A DNA stretch of 64,000 nucleotides from Bordetella parapertussis (GTDB lineage: Bacteria > Pseudomonadota > Gammaproteobacteria > Burkholderiales > Burkholderiaceae_B): positions 45,098 to 109,097 of the forward strand of contig CAMDNZ010000003.1 in NCBI GenBank assembly GCA_945903445.1, in the 5' to 3' direction. Of the stretch, positions 26,019 to 33,545 are shown piece by piece; positions within the stretch are counted from its first letter, which is position 1, and every line of letters starts with the position of its first letter. Position numbers and translations under genes: made by a program. Below the pieces are notes generated by a model. The model worked only from the letters and a program-made list of their open reading frames with translations. It did no database searches and was not told where the DNA came from.

Positions 26019-26820
26019 GCCGCGCGCCCCTGGCGGTCATCACCGGCGGTGCCGGTGGAATCGGCGCGGCGTGCGCGACGCATTTTGCCCGAACAGGCCA
26101 CGCCGTCGCCATCCTCGATGTCCAGCACGAGGCTGGCGAAACCCTGGCCGCTTCACTACGGGCCGAGGGTGCGCAGGCACGCTACCTCCCGTGCGATGTC
26201 GGCTCGGCCGATCAGATCGAGGCGGTGGCCGCCGAACTGGATACCGACTGGGGCGCACCCGAGGTGCTGGTCGCCAGCGCGGCGCTGATTCCGAACACCG
26301 AAAGCGTGCTGGACATGGACATGGACGCACACGACCGGATGTGGCGCGTGAACTATCACGGCGCGCTGCATACCTGCCGCAGCTTCGGGCGACGCATGCG
26401 CGAGCGGGGCGGGGCGATCGTCACGCTGGGATCGATCAACAGCCTGACGCCCCTGCCGCTACCTGCCTACAACCCGGGCAAGGCCGCACTGTGGCGGTTG
26501 ACGCAGTTATTAGCGATCGAGTTGGGCCGCCATCGGATCCGTGTGAACAGCGTCGCCCCCACTTATGTCATGACACCTGCGCTGCAAGCCCGTATCGATG
26601 CAGGCTTACGCGACCGGGCACGCATGATGGCCGCGCATGCGCTCGATCGCTTGCCCACGCCAGACGACGTGGCGCAAGCGGTGGCCTTTCTATGCTCGCC
26701 CCAGGCCGCACTGATCACCGGTGTGCTGCTACCGGTAGACGCCGGATTCGGCGCATGTCAGGGCTCTACAAGGGCTATGCGGGCGGGCTGCCATGGGACG
26801 ACACGGCACCTCAGGTTTGA
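26015..26820 (+). CDS. SDR-family oxidoreductase with a C-terminal frameshift
   Basis: A short-chain dehydrogenase with VITGGAGGIGAACA, a VASAAL segment, LGSINS and catalytic YNPGK, ending near VDAGFGACQG at about 26763. From there the frame runs on as unrelated sequence to a stop at 27403, antisense to rfaE2. In the next frame the sequence reads GLYKGYAGGLPWDDTAPQV and stops at 26818-26820, just before the neighbouring gene, which looks like the genuine tail. A single missing base near 26761-26766 explains this. The catalytic core is intact. The ATG overlaps the upstream stop (ATGA). The coordinates given are the inferred original extent. Confidence 0.8.
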
Positions 26821-26830
26821 GGCGTGCGGC

Positions 26831-27319
26831 CTAGCCGAACGAGCGAATCCGTTTGACCAGCGCGGTGGTCGATCGGTCGTGCACGAAATCGATGGCCACG
26901 GCCTTTCCGCCCCACGACTTGACCAGGGCGGTCTCCGGCAAGGCATCCATGTCGTAGTCGCCCCCTTTGACAATGATGTCGGGGCGCAGCGCGGCAATCA
27001 GTTCTTGCGGGGTGTCTTCATCGAAAGTCGTGACAGCATCCACGCAGGCCAGGGCCGCCAGCAGCACGGCCCGATCGGCCTCGTTGTTCAGCGGCCTGTC
27101 TTCACCCTTGCCCAAGCGACGCGCCGATGCATCGGTGTTCACGGCAACCACCAACGTCGCGCCCAGCTCTGCCGCGCTATCCAGGTAGGTGACATGCCCG
27201 CGATGCAGAATGTCGAACACGCCGTTGGTGAACACCAACGGACGTGCCAGCGATCCGTCACGTATCGCGGCCTCGCATTGTGCGCGAGTCAGCACCTTCG
27301 CCTCGAAACGCGCAGTCAT
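26831..27319 (-). CDS. rfaE2: D-glycero-beta-D-manno-heptose 1-phosphate adenylyltransferase
   Basis: Activates heptose 1-phosphate to ADP-heptose for the LPS inner core. The 162-residue protein is the nucleotidyltransferase half of HldE alone: VFTNGVFDILHRGHVTYL with the HxGH motif, NTDASARRLGKG, RPDIIVKGGDYD and the FVHDRSTT motif. The separate kinase half (rfaE1/hldC) is not nearby. Its ATG overlaps the stop of the ferritin-like gene as TAATG, so the two are coupled. Confidence 0.95.
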   Translation of the reverse strand: MTARFEAKVLTRAQCEAAIRDGSLARPLVFTNGVFDILHRGHVTYLDSAAELGATLVVAVNTDASARRLGKGEDRPLNNEADRAVLLAALACVDAVTTFDEDTPQELIAALRPDIIVKGGDYDMDALPETALVKSWGGKAVAIDFVHDRSTTALVKRIRSFG

Positions 27320-28185
27320 TACGCGCCCTGCTCGGCAGCACCCAACTTCAGCGACATTTCCTTGCGGAACCGGCTCAAGTCTTTCACTGTCTCGAAACTT
27401 TGATTCATCAGCGTCGACAACTTGTTCAAGATGTTGGTGGCCACCTTGTTCTCATACGTCGCGTCGAAGCGAATCTGATTGTTCAACCAGTGCTCCAACC
27501 ACTCGGGTTCGGGCATGCGCGATTGCACCGTGCGCAAATCCGGCTCGACGGTGGTGGACACCGGAATGGTGGTCGGGTGCAGGGGCTGCGAACCGCGACC
27601 GCCCGAGACCATCAGCACGCCGATCTTCGAGAATGCGGCGCGTGCATGCTGGCTGACTTTCTCGCCCTGATCGAACAACGCACGCTTCATGTATTGCTGA
27701 TAGGCACCGGCATGACGCGATTCGTCACGAGCCAGCACTTTATAGATGAACTTGATGACGGGCTCGGTATGCCATTCGGCCGCACGGGTGTACCAGTGCG
27801 TCAGGCGAATTTCGCCGCAGAAGTGCAGCATCAGCGTTTCCAGCTGAGGCGCGGGATCGAAATCGAAGCGGATCTTGTGCAGCTCTTCTTCGGTCGGCAC
27901 CATTTCGGGACGGAAGCGGCGCAGGTAATCCATCATCACCAGCGAATGCTTCTGCTCTTCGAAGAACCAGACCGACATGAACGCACTGAAGTCGCTGTCG
28001 CCACGATTGTCGCGCAGAAACATCTCTACCGCGGGCAGCGCTGCCCACTCGGTAATGGCGTTCATCTTGATCGTGTGCGCTTGTTCGTCGGACAGTTTGC
28101 TGCCGTCGAACTCGTCCCAGGGGATATCGGTCCCCATGTTCCAACGCACCTTCTCCATTTGTTTGAATAGTTCCGGATAAAGCAT
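27319..28185 (-). CDS. Ferritin-like diiron protein (acyl-ACP desaturase-like)
   Basis: A 288-residue helical protein with two diiron motifs: FFEEQKH near residue 80 and ARDESRH near residue 155, with an additional Glu in CGEIRLTHWY. This pattern fits the ferritin-like superfamily and is closest, by eye, to soluble acyl-ACP desaturase/AurF-type oxygenases. No chaperone or electron partner is adjacent, and the reaction is unknown. AGGGG precedes ATG 28185. It overlaps rfaE2 by one base. Confidence 0.75.
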   Translation of the reverse strand: MLYPELFKQMEKVRWNMGTDIPWDEFDGSKLSDEQAHTIKMNAITEWAALPAVEMFLRDNRGDSDFSAFMSVWFFEEQKHSLVMMDYLRRFRPEMVPTEEELHKIRFDFDPAPQLETLMLHFCGEIRLTHWYTRAAEWHTEPVIKFIYKVLARDESRHAGAYQQYMKRALFDQGEKVSQHARAAFSKIGVLMVSGGRGSQPLHPTTIPVSTTVEPDLRTVQSRMPEPEWLEHWLNNQIRFDATYENKVATNILNKLSTLMNQSFETVKDLSRFRKEMSLKLGAAEQGA

Positions 28186-28319
28186 TTTGCATCCCCTGAA
28201 ATTAACTCAGCGCGTCGCGCCGCTGATCAATCGGTTGCTGACACTGGCGACGGCCGTCTTTGACCATACGGGCCACACATGCCCACCACATGACAGTTAG
28301 ATTGAAGTTTTATGACAAC

Positions 28320-28353
28320 GACCTGCCCCCATTATTGGGGGCGCTTACAGGTC
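28320..28353 (-). terminator. Hairpin at the end of ubiB
   Basis: On the minus strand GACCTG pairs with CAGGTC around an inner stem of CCCCCA/TGGGGG with an ATAA loop. It directly follows the ubiB stop at 28352. No strong T-run follows, so intrinsic termination is plausible but not certain. The remaining intergenic sequence to 28186 shows no gene. Confidence 0.5.
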
Positions 28354-29905
28354 ATTGGGTCACCGCCCACAAGGCCACTCCCACGGCGATGGCCAACACG
28401 CCGGCTACGACGGCCAGCAGACGATTATTCTGTTCCTGCGCACGGCGCAGCCGTGTGATCTCTTCCACTAAGACCGGCTGATTGTGCGGCCGGTTCAAAT
28501 TATCGTGTATCAAGCGAGGTAACTCAGGCAACATCTGTGCCCAGTGCACCGCTTCCTTCTTGAGTTTGCTGCGCAAGCCATTCACGCCCATGCGGTCGTG
28601 CATCCACCGCTCGAGATAGGGTTTGGCGGTTTTCCACAAGTCGAGGTTGGGATCGAGGTCGCGGCCCATGCCTTCGATGTTCAGCAAGGTTTTCTGCAAC
28701 AGCACCAGTTGGGGCTGAATCTCGACATTAAAGCGTCTGGACGTCTGAAACAACCTCAACAGCACCTGTCCCAGCGAAATTTCCGACAGCGGGCGGTCAA
28801 AATACGGCTCGCACACCGCGCGCACGGCGCCTTCCAGTTCCTCTTCACGCGTATTGGCCGGCACCCAGCCGGATTCGATATGCAATTGGGCCACCCGACG
28901 ATAATCGCGATGGAAGAACGCCAGGAAATTCTGCGCCAGGTAATTCTTGTCGAACTCGGACAGGGAGCCGACGATACCGAAGTCCAAAGCGATGTACTGC
29001 CCCAGCGTCGCCGGGCGATCGGATACGTAAATGTTGCCGGGATGCATGTCGGCGTGGAAAAAACCGTCGGTAAACACCTGGGTGAAGAAAATCTCAACAC
29101 CGCTGCGGGCGACTTTCTGAATATCCACCCCGGCGGCCTTCAGCCGATCGATCTGGCTAATCGGAATACCGTACATCCTCTCCATGGTAAACACCGTATT
29201 GGCGGTGTACTCCCATACTACTTCAGGCACCATCAAGGTACCGGCTCGGCCCGATTCCGGCCCGAAATTACGGCCCAGCTGGCTGCAATTCGACGCTTCA
29301 CGCACCAGATCCAGTTCGTCATGCAGGTACTTGTCGAACTCTGCCACAACCTCACGTGGCTTCAGACGCTTGCCGTCCGGCCCCAACCGTTCCACTACGC
29401 CTGCCAACAGGCGCAGGAGCGCCAAGTCTTTCTCGATGATGTCCAACATGCCGGGACGCAGCACTTTCACGGCCACTTCGCGCCCATCGTGCAGAGTCGC
29501 GAAGTGCACCTGCGCGATGGAGGCAGACGCCACTGGATCGACTTCGAAATGTTTGAACAGTTTTTCGGGTGGCGCACCCAGCGCCTGCCGAATGTACGCA
29601 GCGGCCTGATCCGAGGGGAATGGCGGGACCTGGTCCTGAAGCAGCGCCAGCTCGTTGGCCAAGTCTAGCGAAATCAGGTCGCGTCGAGTGGACATGACTT
29701 GACCGAACTTAACGAAAATAGGGCCGAGCGACTCCAGCGCGCGACGCAAACGCACCCCACGCGACAACTTTGGCTTGCGGCCCAGTCGCACGATACGCAG
29801 CAAAAAGGTGGCGACGGGATGATCGATGCCCGAGAGCACCAACTCGTCTAAGCGAAAGCGCAGGCACACCCAAGCGATGCGCATAAAGCGAAACAGCGTC
29901 AACAT
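28352..29905 (-). CDS. ubiB: Ubiquinone biosynthesis accessory kinase-like protein UbiB
   Basis: A 517-residue atypical kinase/ATPase (ADCK/ABC1 family) needed for ubiquinone biosynthesis, probably extracting lipid precursors from the membrane. It has the family KxGQ motif in FVKFGQVMSTRRDL, the A-rich loop ASASIAQVH, HADMHPGNI, the metal DFG in ALDFGIVG, and two C-terminal transmembrane segments near 490-515. The frame is open 36 codons upstream, but MLTLFRFMRIAWV fits the family start. It begins one base after the ubiJ stop. Confidence 0.95.
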   Translation of the reverse strand: MLTLFRFMRIAWVCLRFRLDELVLSGIDHPVATFLLRIVRLGRKPKLSRGVRLRRALESLGPIFVKFGQVMSTRRDLISLDLANELALLQDQVPPFPSDQAAAYIRQALGAPPEKLFKHFEVDPVASASIAQVHFATLHDGREVAVKVLRPGMLDIIEKDLALLRLLAGVVERLGPDGKRLKPREVVAEFDKYLHDELDLVREASNCSQLGRNFGPESGRAGTLMVPEVVWEYTANTVFTMERMYGIPISQIDRLKAAGVDIQKVARSGVEIFFTQVFTDGFFHADMHPGNIYVSDRPATLGQYIALDFGIVGSLSEFDKNYLAQNFLAFFHRDYRRVAQLHIESGWVPANTREEELEGAVRAVCEPYFDRPLSEISLGQVLLRLFQTSRRFNVEIQPQLVLLQKTLLNIEGMGRDLDPNLDLWKTAKPYLERWMHDRMGVNGLRSKLKKEAVHWAQMLPELPRLIHDNLNRPHNQPVLVEEITRLRRAQEQNNRLLAVVAGVLAIAVGVALWAVTQ

Positions 29906-29906
29906 G

Positions 29907-30695
29907 TCATCCTCGGCCCCTTGGACCCTGGCCTGCAGCGGCAGACCGGTTGCCGCCGAAGGGAGGCGTTGCCGATCCTGCGTCGCGGTACGCCATGCTA
30001 GCGAGCTTCGCACTCAATGCATCCAAACGTTCGTCCAACTCGGCTTGCGCACGGCGATGCTCGTCGAATGCGGGTCGGCCCAACACCATGTGGCGCTCCT
30101 CGGCCAAGTATTCGGCCACATTTTCGCCGATGCGCTCGCCAGCTTGCCGCGCGCCCTGCGAGACCGCTCGTAAGCCGCGCAATAACCGGGTAGCGGGAAT
30201 GTCGCCGATCCGCTGCGCCAACGCGTCCTCGACATCGAACCGCAGATGCCGGGCCAGCTCGCCCACGACCTGAGCCAGACCGGCCTCGCCCGAAATGTGC
30301 GTGGCGTCGATGATGACCGACTCGTCGCCCGAAGCGCGCAAGGACAACAAGCCCGCGAGATTCATGCGGGTATCGTCCACCGTCACGGTTACGTCGGGCA
30401 CGATGGCGGCATCGGCGGGTTGGACCCGCCCATCGCTGTCGATCGTCAGGCCGATCGTGCTACGACGCCACGCCAGGCGAACCGTCTTGCCCGCATGACG
30501 CAGCAGTCGTTCGCGCGCCCATTGCTCGCGCGCCAGCAAGACATTGACTGCACGAGCGGCCACGTCGGCCGGCTCGGGCAAGCGCATGTCGCCCAGCCGC
30601 GGCAAGGGCAGCGTTGGCAGCAAAAGCAAGGACAGACGAGACAAGGACCGCTCCAACAAGGGCAGGCGTGTCACAAAGGGTTGATCAGAGCGCAT
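29907..30695 (-). CDS. ubiJ: Ubiquinone biosynthesis accessory factor UbiJ (SCP2 domain)
   Basis: A lipid-binding SCP2-like scaffold protein of the ubiquinone-synthesis complex. The SCP2 part spans about residues 40-150 (AVNVLLAREQ, GKTVRLAWRRSTIGLTID, VTVDDTRMNLAGLLSLRASGDESVIIDATHISGE split over the domain). A helical tail carries AQAELDERLDALSAKLASM, which could form a coiled coil. The start is uncertain: ATG 30695 gives 262 residues, while ATG 30587 would begin closer to known homologues. The ubiB start follows one base after the stop. Confidence 0.87.
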   Translation of the reverse strand: MRSDQPFVTRLPLLERSLSRLSLLLLPTLPLPRLGDMRLPEPADVAARAVNVLLAREQWARERLLRHAGKTVRLAWRRSTIGLTIDSDGRVQPADAAIVPDVTVTVDDTRMNLAGLLSLRASGDESVIIDATHISGEAGLAQVVGELARHLRFDVEDALAQRIGDIPATRLLRGLRAVSQGARQAGERIGENVAEYLAEERHMVLGRPAFDEHRRAQAELDERLDALSAKLASMAYRDAGSATPPFGGNRSAAAGQGPRGRG

Positions 30696-30739
30696 GACGC
30701 AAGTTTACCGCCGTTGCCGACTGCACTGCGTGGTGCATG

Positions 30740-30766
30740 AAAAAGCCGGCCCACGGGGGCCGGCCT
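30740..30766 (-). terminator. Rho-independent terminator of the Tim44-like gene
   Basis: On the minus strand a GCCGGCCC/GGGCCGGC stem with a short loop is followed by five T's (AAAAA at 30740-30744 on the plus strand). It lies between the Tim44-like gene and ubiJ, so it should separate their transcripts. Confidence 0.8.
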
Positions 30767-30788
30767 TGGGTGATGCAAGCGACCAGGA

Positions 30789-31790
30789 TCAGCTGGCGTG
30801 TTCCGCCGGAACTGGCTGGATACCGGCGAGCAACCAACCGCCGTTGGTGGACTTGAACAGGTTCCAGACTTCCTCGAAGCGGAACGCCTCGGCACCGGCC
30901 TGCTCGCGCAACATACCGGAGAAGCGCACGCTGGCCAGGTGACCATCGGAAACCGTTTCGATGCCCAACATTTCAGCGTTAAGCAGAACCACTTCGGTCG
31001 TATTGGCAGCGGCGCCCCGCTCGGCCAACTGCGACTTGAACTCGGCCAGCAGGCCGTCGGTCAGAAAATCGTGCAGCTTATCGCAATCGCCCGTATCCCA
31101 GACTTTCTGAATTTCGACGAATTGCCCCTTGGCTTGAGCCAGGAAGCGCGGGGTGTCGAAATCGCCCGGAATGAACCAGTCGCTTTCGTCAGGGGGCGGC
31201 ACGGCGGCGCCAGTAGCGACGGGAGCCGCAGCAGCACCCGGGAACGACGACACCGCAGAAGCTTGCGGGGCCGGTTGCGCTTCGCGGCGCATCGGCTGCT
31301 GAACCTCAGCCTGACGGTGCGAGGCCGAACCATAAGCGCCTTGCGTGGCGGCACGGGGGCCCGCAGCGCGCAAACGGCGAACGATGAAAATGACGGCGAA
31401 AACGACCAGAGCGATCAGCAACATGCTGCCCAGGAACTCGGCCACGGCGCCCGACAGACCCATGTGCGAGAGCAAGGCGGCAATGCCCAGGCCCGCAGCG
31501 ATACCGGCGATCGGACCGAACCAACGCGACGCACCGCTACGCGCGCCAGCGGCGGCCGTACCCGCAGCTGCGGCGCCGGCTGCCGGCGCACGCGAGGCGG
31601 CCGACGCGTTAGGCGTAGCCGGCGGCGTGGTGGCCTGGCGGTTCTGCATGACGTTGGACGACTGACGACCCGAACTGAAACCACCGCCTGCACGGCGAGC
31701 CTCGGCGTCGAAAGAAACAGTGACAAGGGCGGCGCCAGACACGGCGATCAATGCCGCCGCGATGACGCGCGAAAATGTGCGCTTGAACAT
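30789..31790 (-). CDS. Tim44-like domain protein with N-terminal membrane segments
   Basis: A 333-residue protein. An N-terminal signal or anchor (VIAAALIAVSGAALVTVSFDAEA) is followed by a Ala/Gly/Ser-rich low-complexity stretch. Two hydrophobic helices lie near residues 90-140 (WFGPIAGIAAGLGIAALL and FLGSMLLIALVVFAVIFIVRR). The C-terminal Tim44-like domain spans about 210-333 (DTPRFLAQAKGQFVEIQKVWDTGD, EAFRFEEVWNLFKS). The bacterial role is unknown. AGGAG precedes ATG 31790. It sits between ubiE and ubiJ. Confidence 0.87.
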   Translation of the reverse strand: MFKRTFSRVIAAALIAVSGAALVTVSFDAEARRAGGGFSSGRQSSNVMQNRQATTPPATPNASAASRAPAAGAAAAGTAAAGARSGASRWFGPIAGIAAGLGIAALLSHMGLSGAVAEFLGSMLLIALVVFAVIFIVRRLRAAGPRAATQGAYGSASHRQAEVQQPMRREAQPAPQASAVSSFPGAAAAPVATGAAVPPPDESDWFIPGDFDTPRFLAQAKGQFVEIQKVWDTGDCDKLHDFLTDGLLAEFKSQLAERGAAANTTEVVLLNAEMLGIETVSDGHLASVRFSGMLREQAGAEAFRFEEVWNLFKSTNGGWLLAGIQPVPAEHAS

Positions 31791-31919
31791 AATGAGCTCC
31801 TGGGGGCAGAGGATCTCAAAACACGAGGTGTGTCCGATCCGGCTGCGTTCCTTACACAATACTGAATGACCTAGGATAGCGGACAATGGCCGTGGTCACA
31901 AGTTGTTTTCAGCAGAATG

Positions 31920-32687
31920 TCAGCCCAGACGAATGCCCTCATGCAGGGCGACGACGCCAGCGGTCAGGTTGAAGTGCTGAACCCGGTCGAGACCGGCCGC
32001 ACGCAGCATCTCCGACAACGTGTCCTGGTCAGGATGCATGCGGATGGATTCGGCCAGGTAGCGATAGCTTTCCGCGTCGCCCGCCACCTTGGATCCCAGC
32101 CACGGCAAAATCTTGAACGAATACCAGTCGTAAACTGGGGCCAGAGGTCTTGCGACTCGCGAGAACTCCAGCACCAACAACTTGCCACCGGGTTTCAGCA
32201 CGCGGCGCATTTCTGCCAGTGCGCGGTCTTTATGCGTCATGTTGCGCAGACCGAACGCCACCGACACCCGGTCGAAATAAGCGTCCGGAAACGGCAGTTT
32301 CTCGGCATCGCATACGGCAACCGGCAGCACCATCCCGCGGTCCATCAGGCGGTCGCGGCCCACCCGCAGCATCGAATCGTTGATATCGGTCAGCCAGACC
32401 TCGCCCGCGGGGCCAGCCGCCTTGGCGAAGGCGCGTGCCAGATCGCCCGTGCCGCCCGCAATGTCCAACACCCGCATGCCAGGGCGCACGCCTGCACGTG
32501 CCACCGTGAAAGCCTTCCAGGCGCGGTGCAAGCCCCCGGACATCAAATCGTTCATGACGTCATACCGCGATGCCACGGAGTGGAAAACGCCGGCGACCTT
32601 GCCGGCCTTCTCCGATTCCAGCACCGACTGATAGCCGAAGTGGGTCGTCGAGGCGGATTGCTCAGTGCGGTCGGGGGTGTTTGACAT
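31920..32687 (-). CDS. ubiE: Ubiquinone/menaquinone C-methyltransferase UbiE
   Basis: SAM-dependent C-methyltransferase acting on demethyl(mena)quinol and the benzoquinol precursor of ubiquinone. The 255-residue protein has VFHSVASRYDVMNDLMSGGLHRAWK, the SAM motif VLDIAGGTGDLA, NDSMLRVGRDR, GLRNMTHKDRALAEMRRVLKPGG in the family pattern, and a VVALHEGIR ending. AGGAA precedes ATG 32687. First gene of a ubi group that continues with ubiJ and ubiB. Confidence 0.96.
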   Translation of the reverse strand: MSNTPDRTEQSASTTHFGYQSVLESEKAGKVAGVFHSVASRYDVMNDLMSGGLHRAWKAFTVARAGVRPGMRVLDIAGGTGDLARAFAKAAGPAGEVWLTDINDSMLRVGRDRLMDRGMVLPVAVCDAEKLPFPDAYFDRVSVAFGLRNMTHKDRALAEMRRVLKPGGKLLVLEFSRVARPLAPVYDWYSFKILPWLGSKVAGDAESYRYLAESIRMHPDQDTLSEMLRAAGLDRVQHFNLTAGVVALHEGIRLG

Positions 32688-32758
32688 GACAAATTCCTGG
32701 ATAAGCCGCCATGGTAGCCCAACAACTCGCCTGAGGTCGGTTTGACAGGTTGCAACAA

Positions 32759-32776
32759 CCGTCATAGACCTGAAAT
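32759..32776 (+). promoter_or_regulatory. Candidate Pho box upstream of phoB
   Basis: CCGTCATAGACCTGAAAT matches the E. coli Pho box consensus (two CTGTCAT-type repeats spaced 11 bases) at 12 of 18 positions by my count. A possible -10 element lies at about 32785-32791. Autoregulation of phoBR by PhoB is standard, so the position fits. The match is eye-scored. Confidence 0.5.
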
Positions 32777-32837
32777 ATTACGGCCATACTATTGCCATGT
32801 ACGCGCCACACGTTGCGCTGTCGGAAGCCCTCAAGCC

Positions 32838-33536
32838 ATGTCCAGCACTATCCTAGTCATCGAAGACGAGCCCGCCATTCAGGAACTGATCGCCGTCAAC
32901 CTGTCTTTTGCCGGCCATAAAGTACTACGCGCATTCGATGCCGACCAGGCCCAAACCCTGATTCGGGCCGAATTGCCCGACCTCATTTTGCTGGACTGGA
33001 TGCTGCCCAGCACGTCGGGCCTGCAACTGGCCCGTAAACTTCGCTCGGACGAACGCACCCGCGCCGTCCCGGTCATCATGCTGACCGCGAAGGGCGCCGA
33101 GCAAGACAAGGTCGATGGCCTGGAAGCCGGTGCCGACGACTACATCACCAAGCCTTTCTCGCCAAAGGAGCTGATGGCCCGGATCAAGGCCGTGCTGCGC
33201 CGCCGTGCGCCGCAGCTGACCGACGACACCATCGACGTGGCCGGCCTGAAACTGGACCCCGCGACGCATCGCCTGTCGGGTGGCGGTCGCACGCTGCCAA
33301 TCGGGCCGACCGAATTCCGCTTGCTGCATTTCTTCATGACCCACCCGGAACGCGTGTTTTCGCGCTCGCAGTTGCTCGACCAGGTATGGGGCGACCATGT
33401 CTTCGTCGAAGAGCGGACGGTGGACGTTCACATCCGCCGCTTGCGCAAAGCCTTGCAACCCAGCGGCCACGACGCGCATGTCGAAACCGTGCGTGGCAGC
33501 GGATATCGGTTTACCAGCCAAGCTCAAGCGCGTTAG
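32838..33536 (+). CDS. phoB: Phosphate regulon response regulator PhoB
   Basis: A 232-residue OmpR-type response regulator that activates phosphate-starvation genes. The receiver domain has acidic residues Glu9-Asp10, the phosphoacceptor Asp53 in LLDWMLP and Lys in YITKPFSP. The C-terminal winged helix has GPTEFRLLHFFMTHPERVFSRSQLLDQVWG and EERTVDVHIRRLRKAL in the PhoB pattern. ATG 32838 is chosen over upstream in-frame starts because the receiver domain begins there. phoR follows after 9 bases. Confidence 0.95.
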   Translation: MSSTILVIEDEPAIQELIAVNLSFAGHKVLRAFDADQAQTLIRAELPDLILLDWMLPSTSGLQLARKLRSDERTRAVPVIMLTAKGAEQDKVDGLEAGADDYITKPFSPKELMARIKAVLRRRAPQLTDDTIDVAGLKLDPATHRLSGGGRTLPIGPTEFRLLHFFMTHPERVFSRSQLLDQVWGDHVFVEERTVDVHIRRLRKALQPSGHDAHVETVRGSGYRFTSQAQAR

Positions 33537-33545
33537 AACCCTGCC

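Noticed and set aside
15260..26820. Sulfonate (DHPS or sulfolactate) degradation cluster
   Set aside because: A TRAP system and a YihU-like reductase fit, but no sulfite-releasing lyase or hpsN is present.
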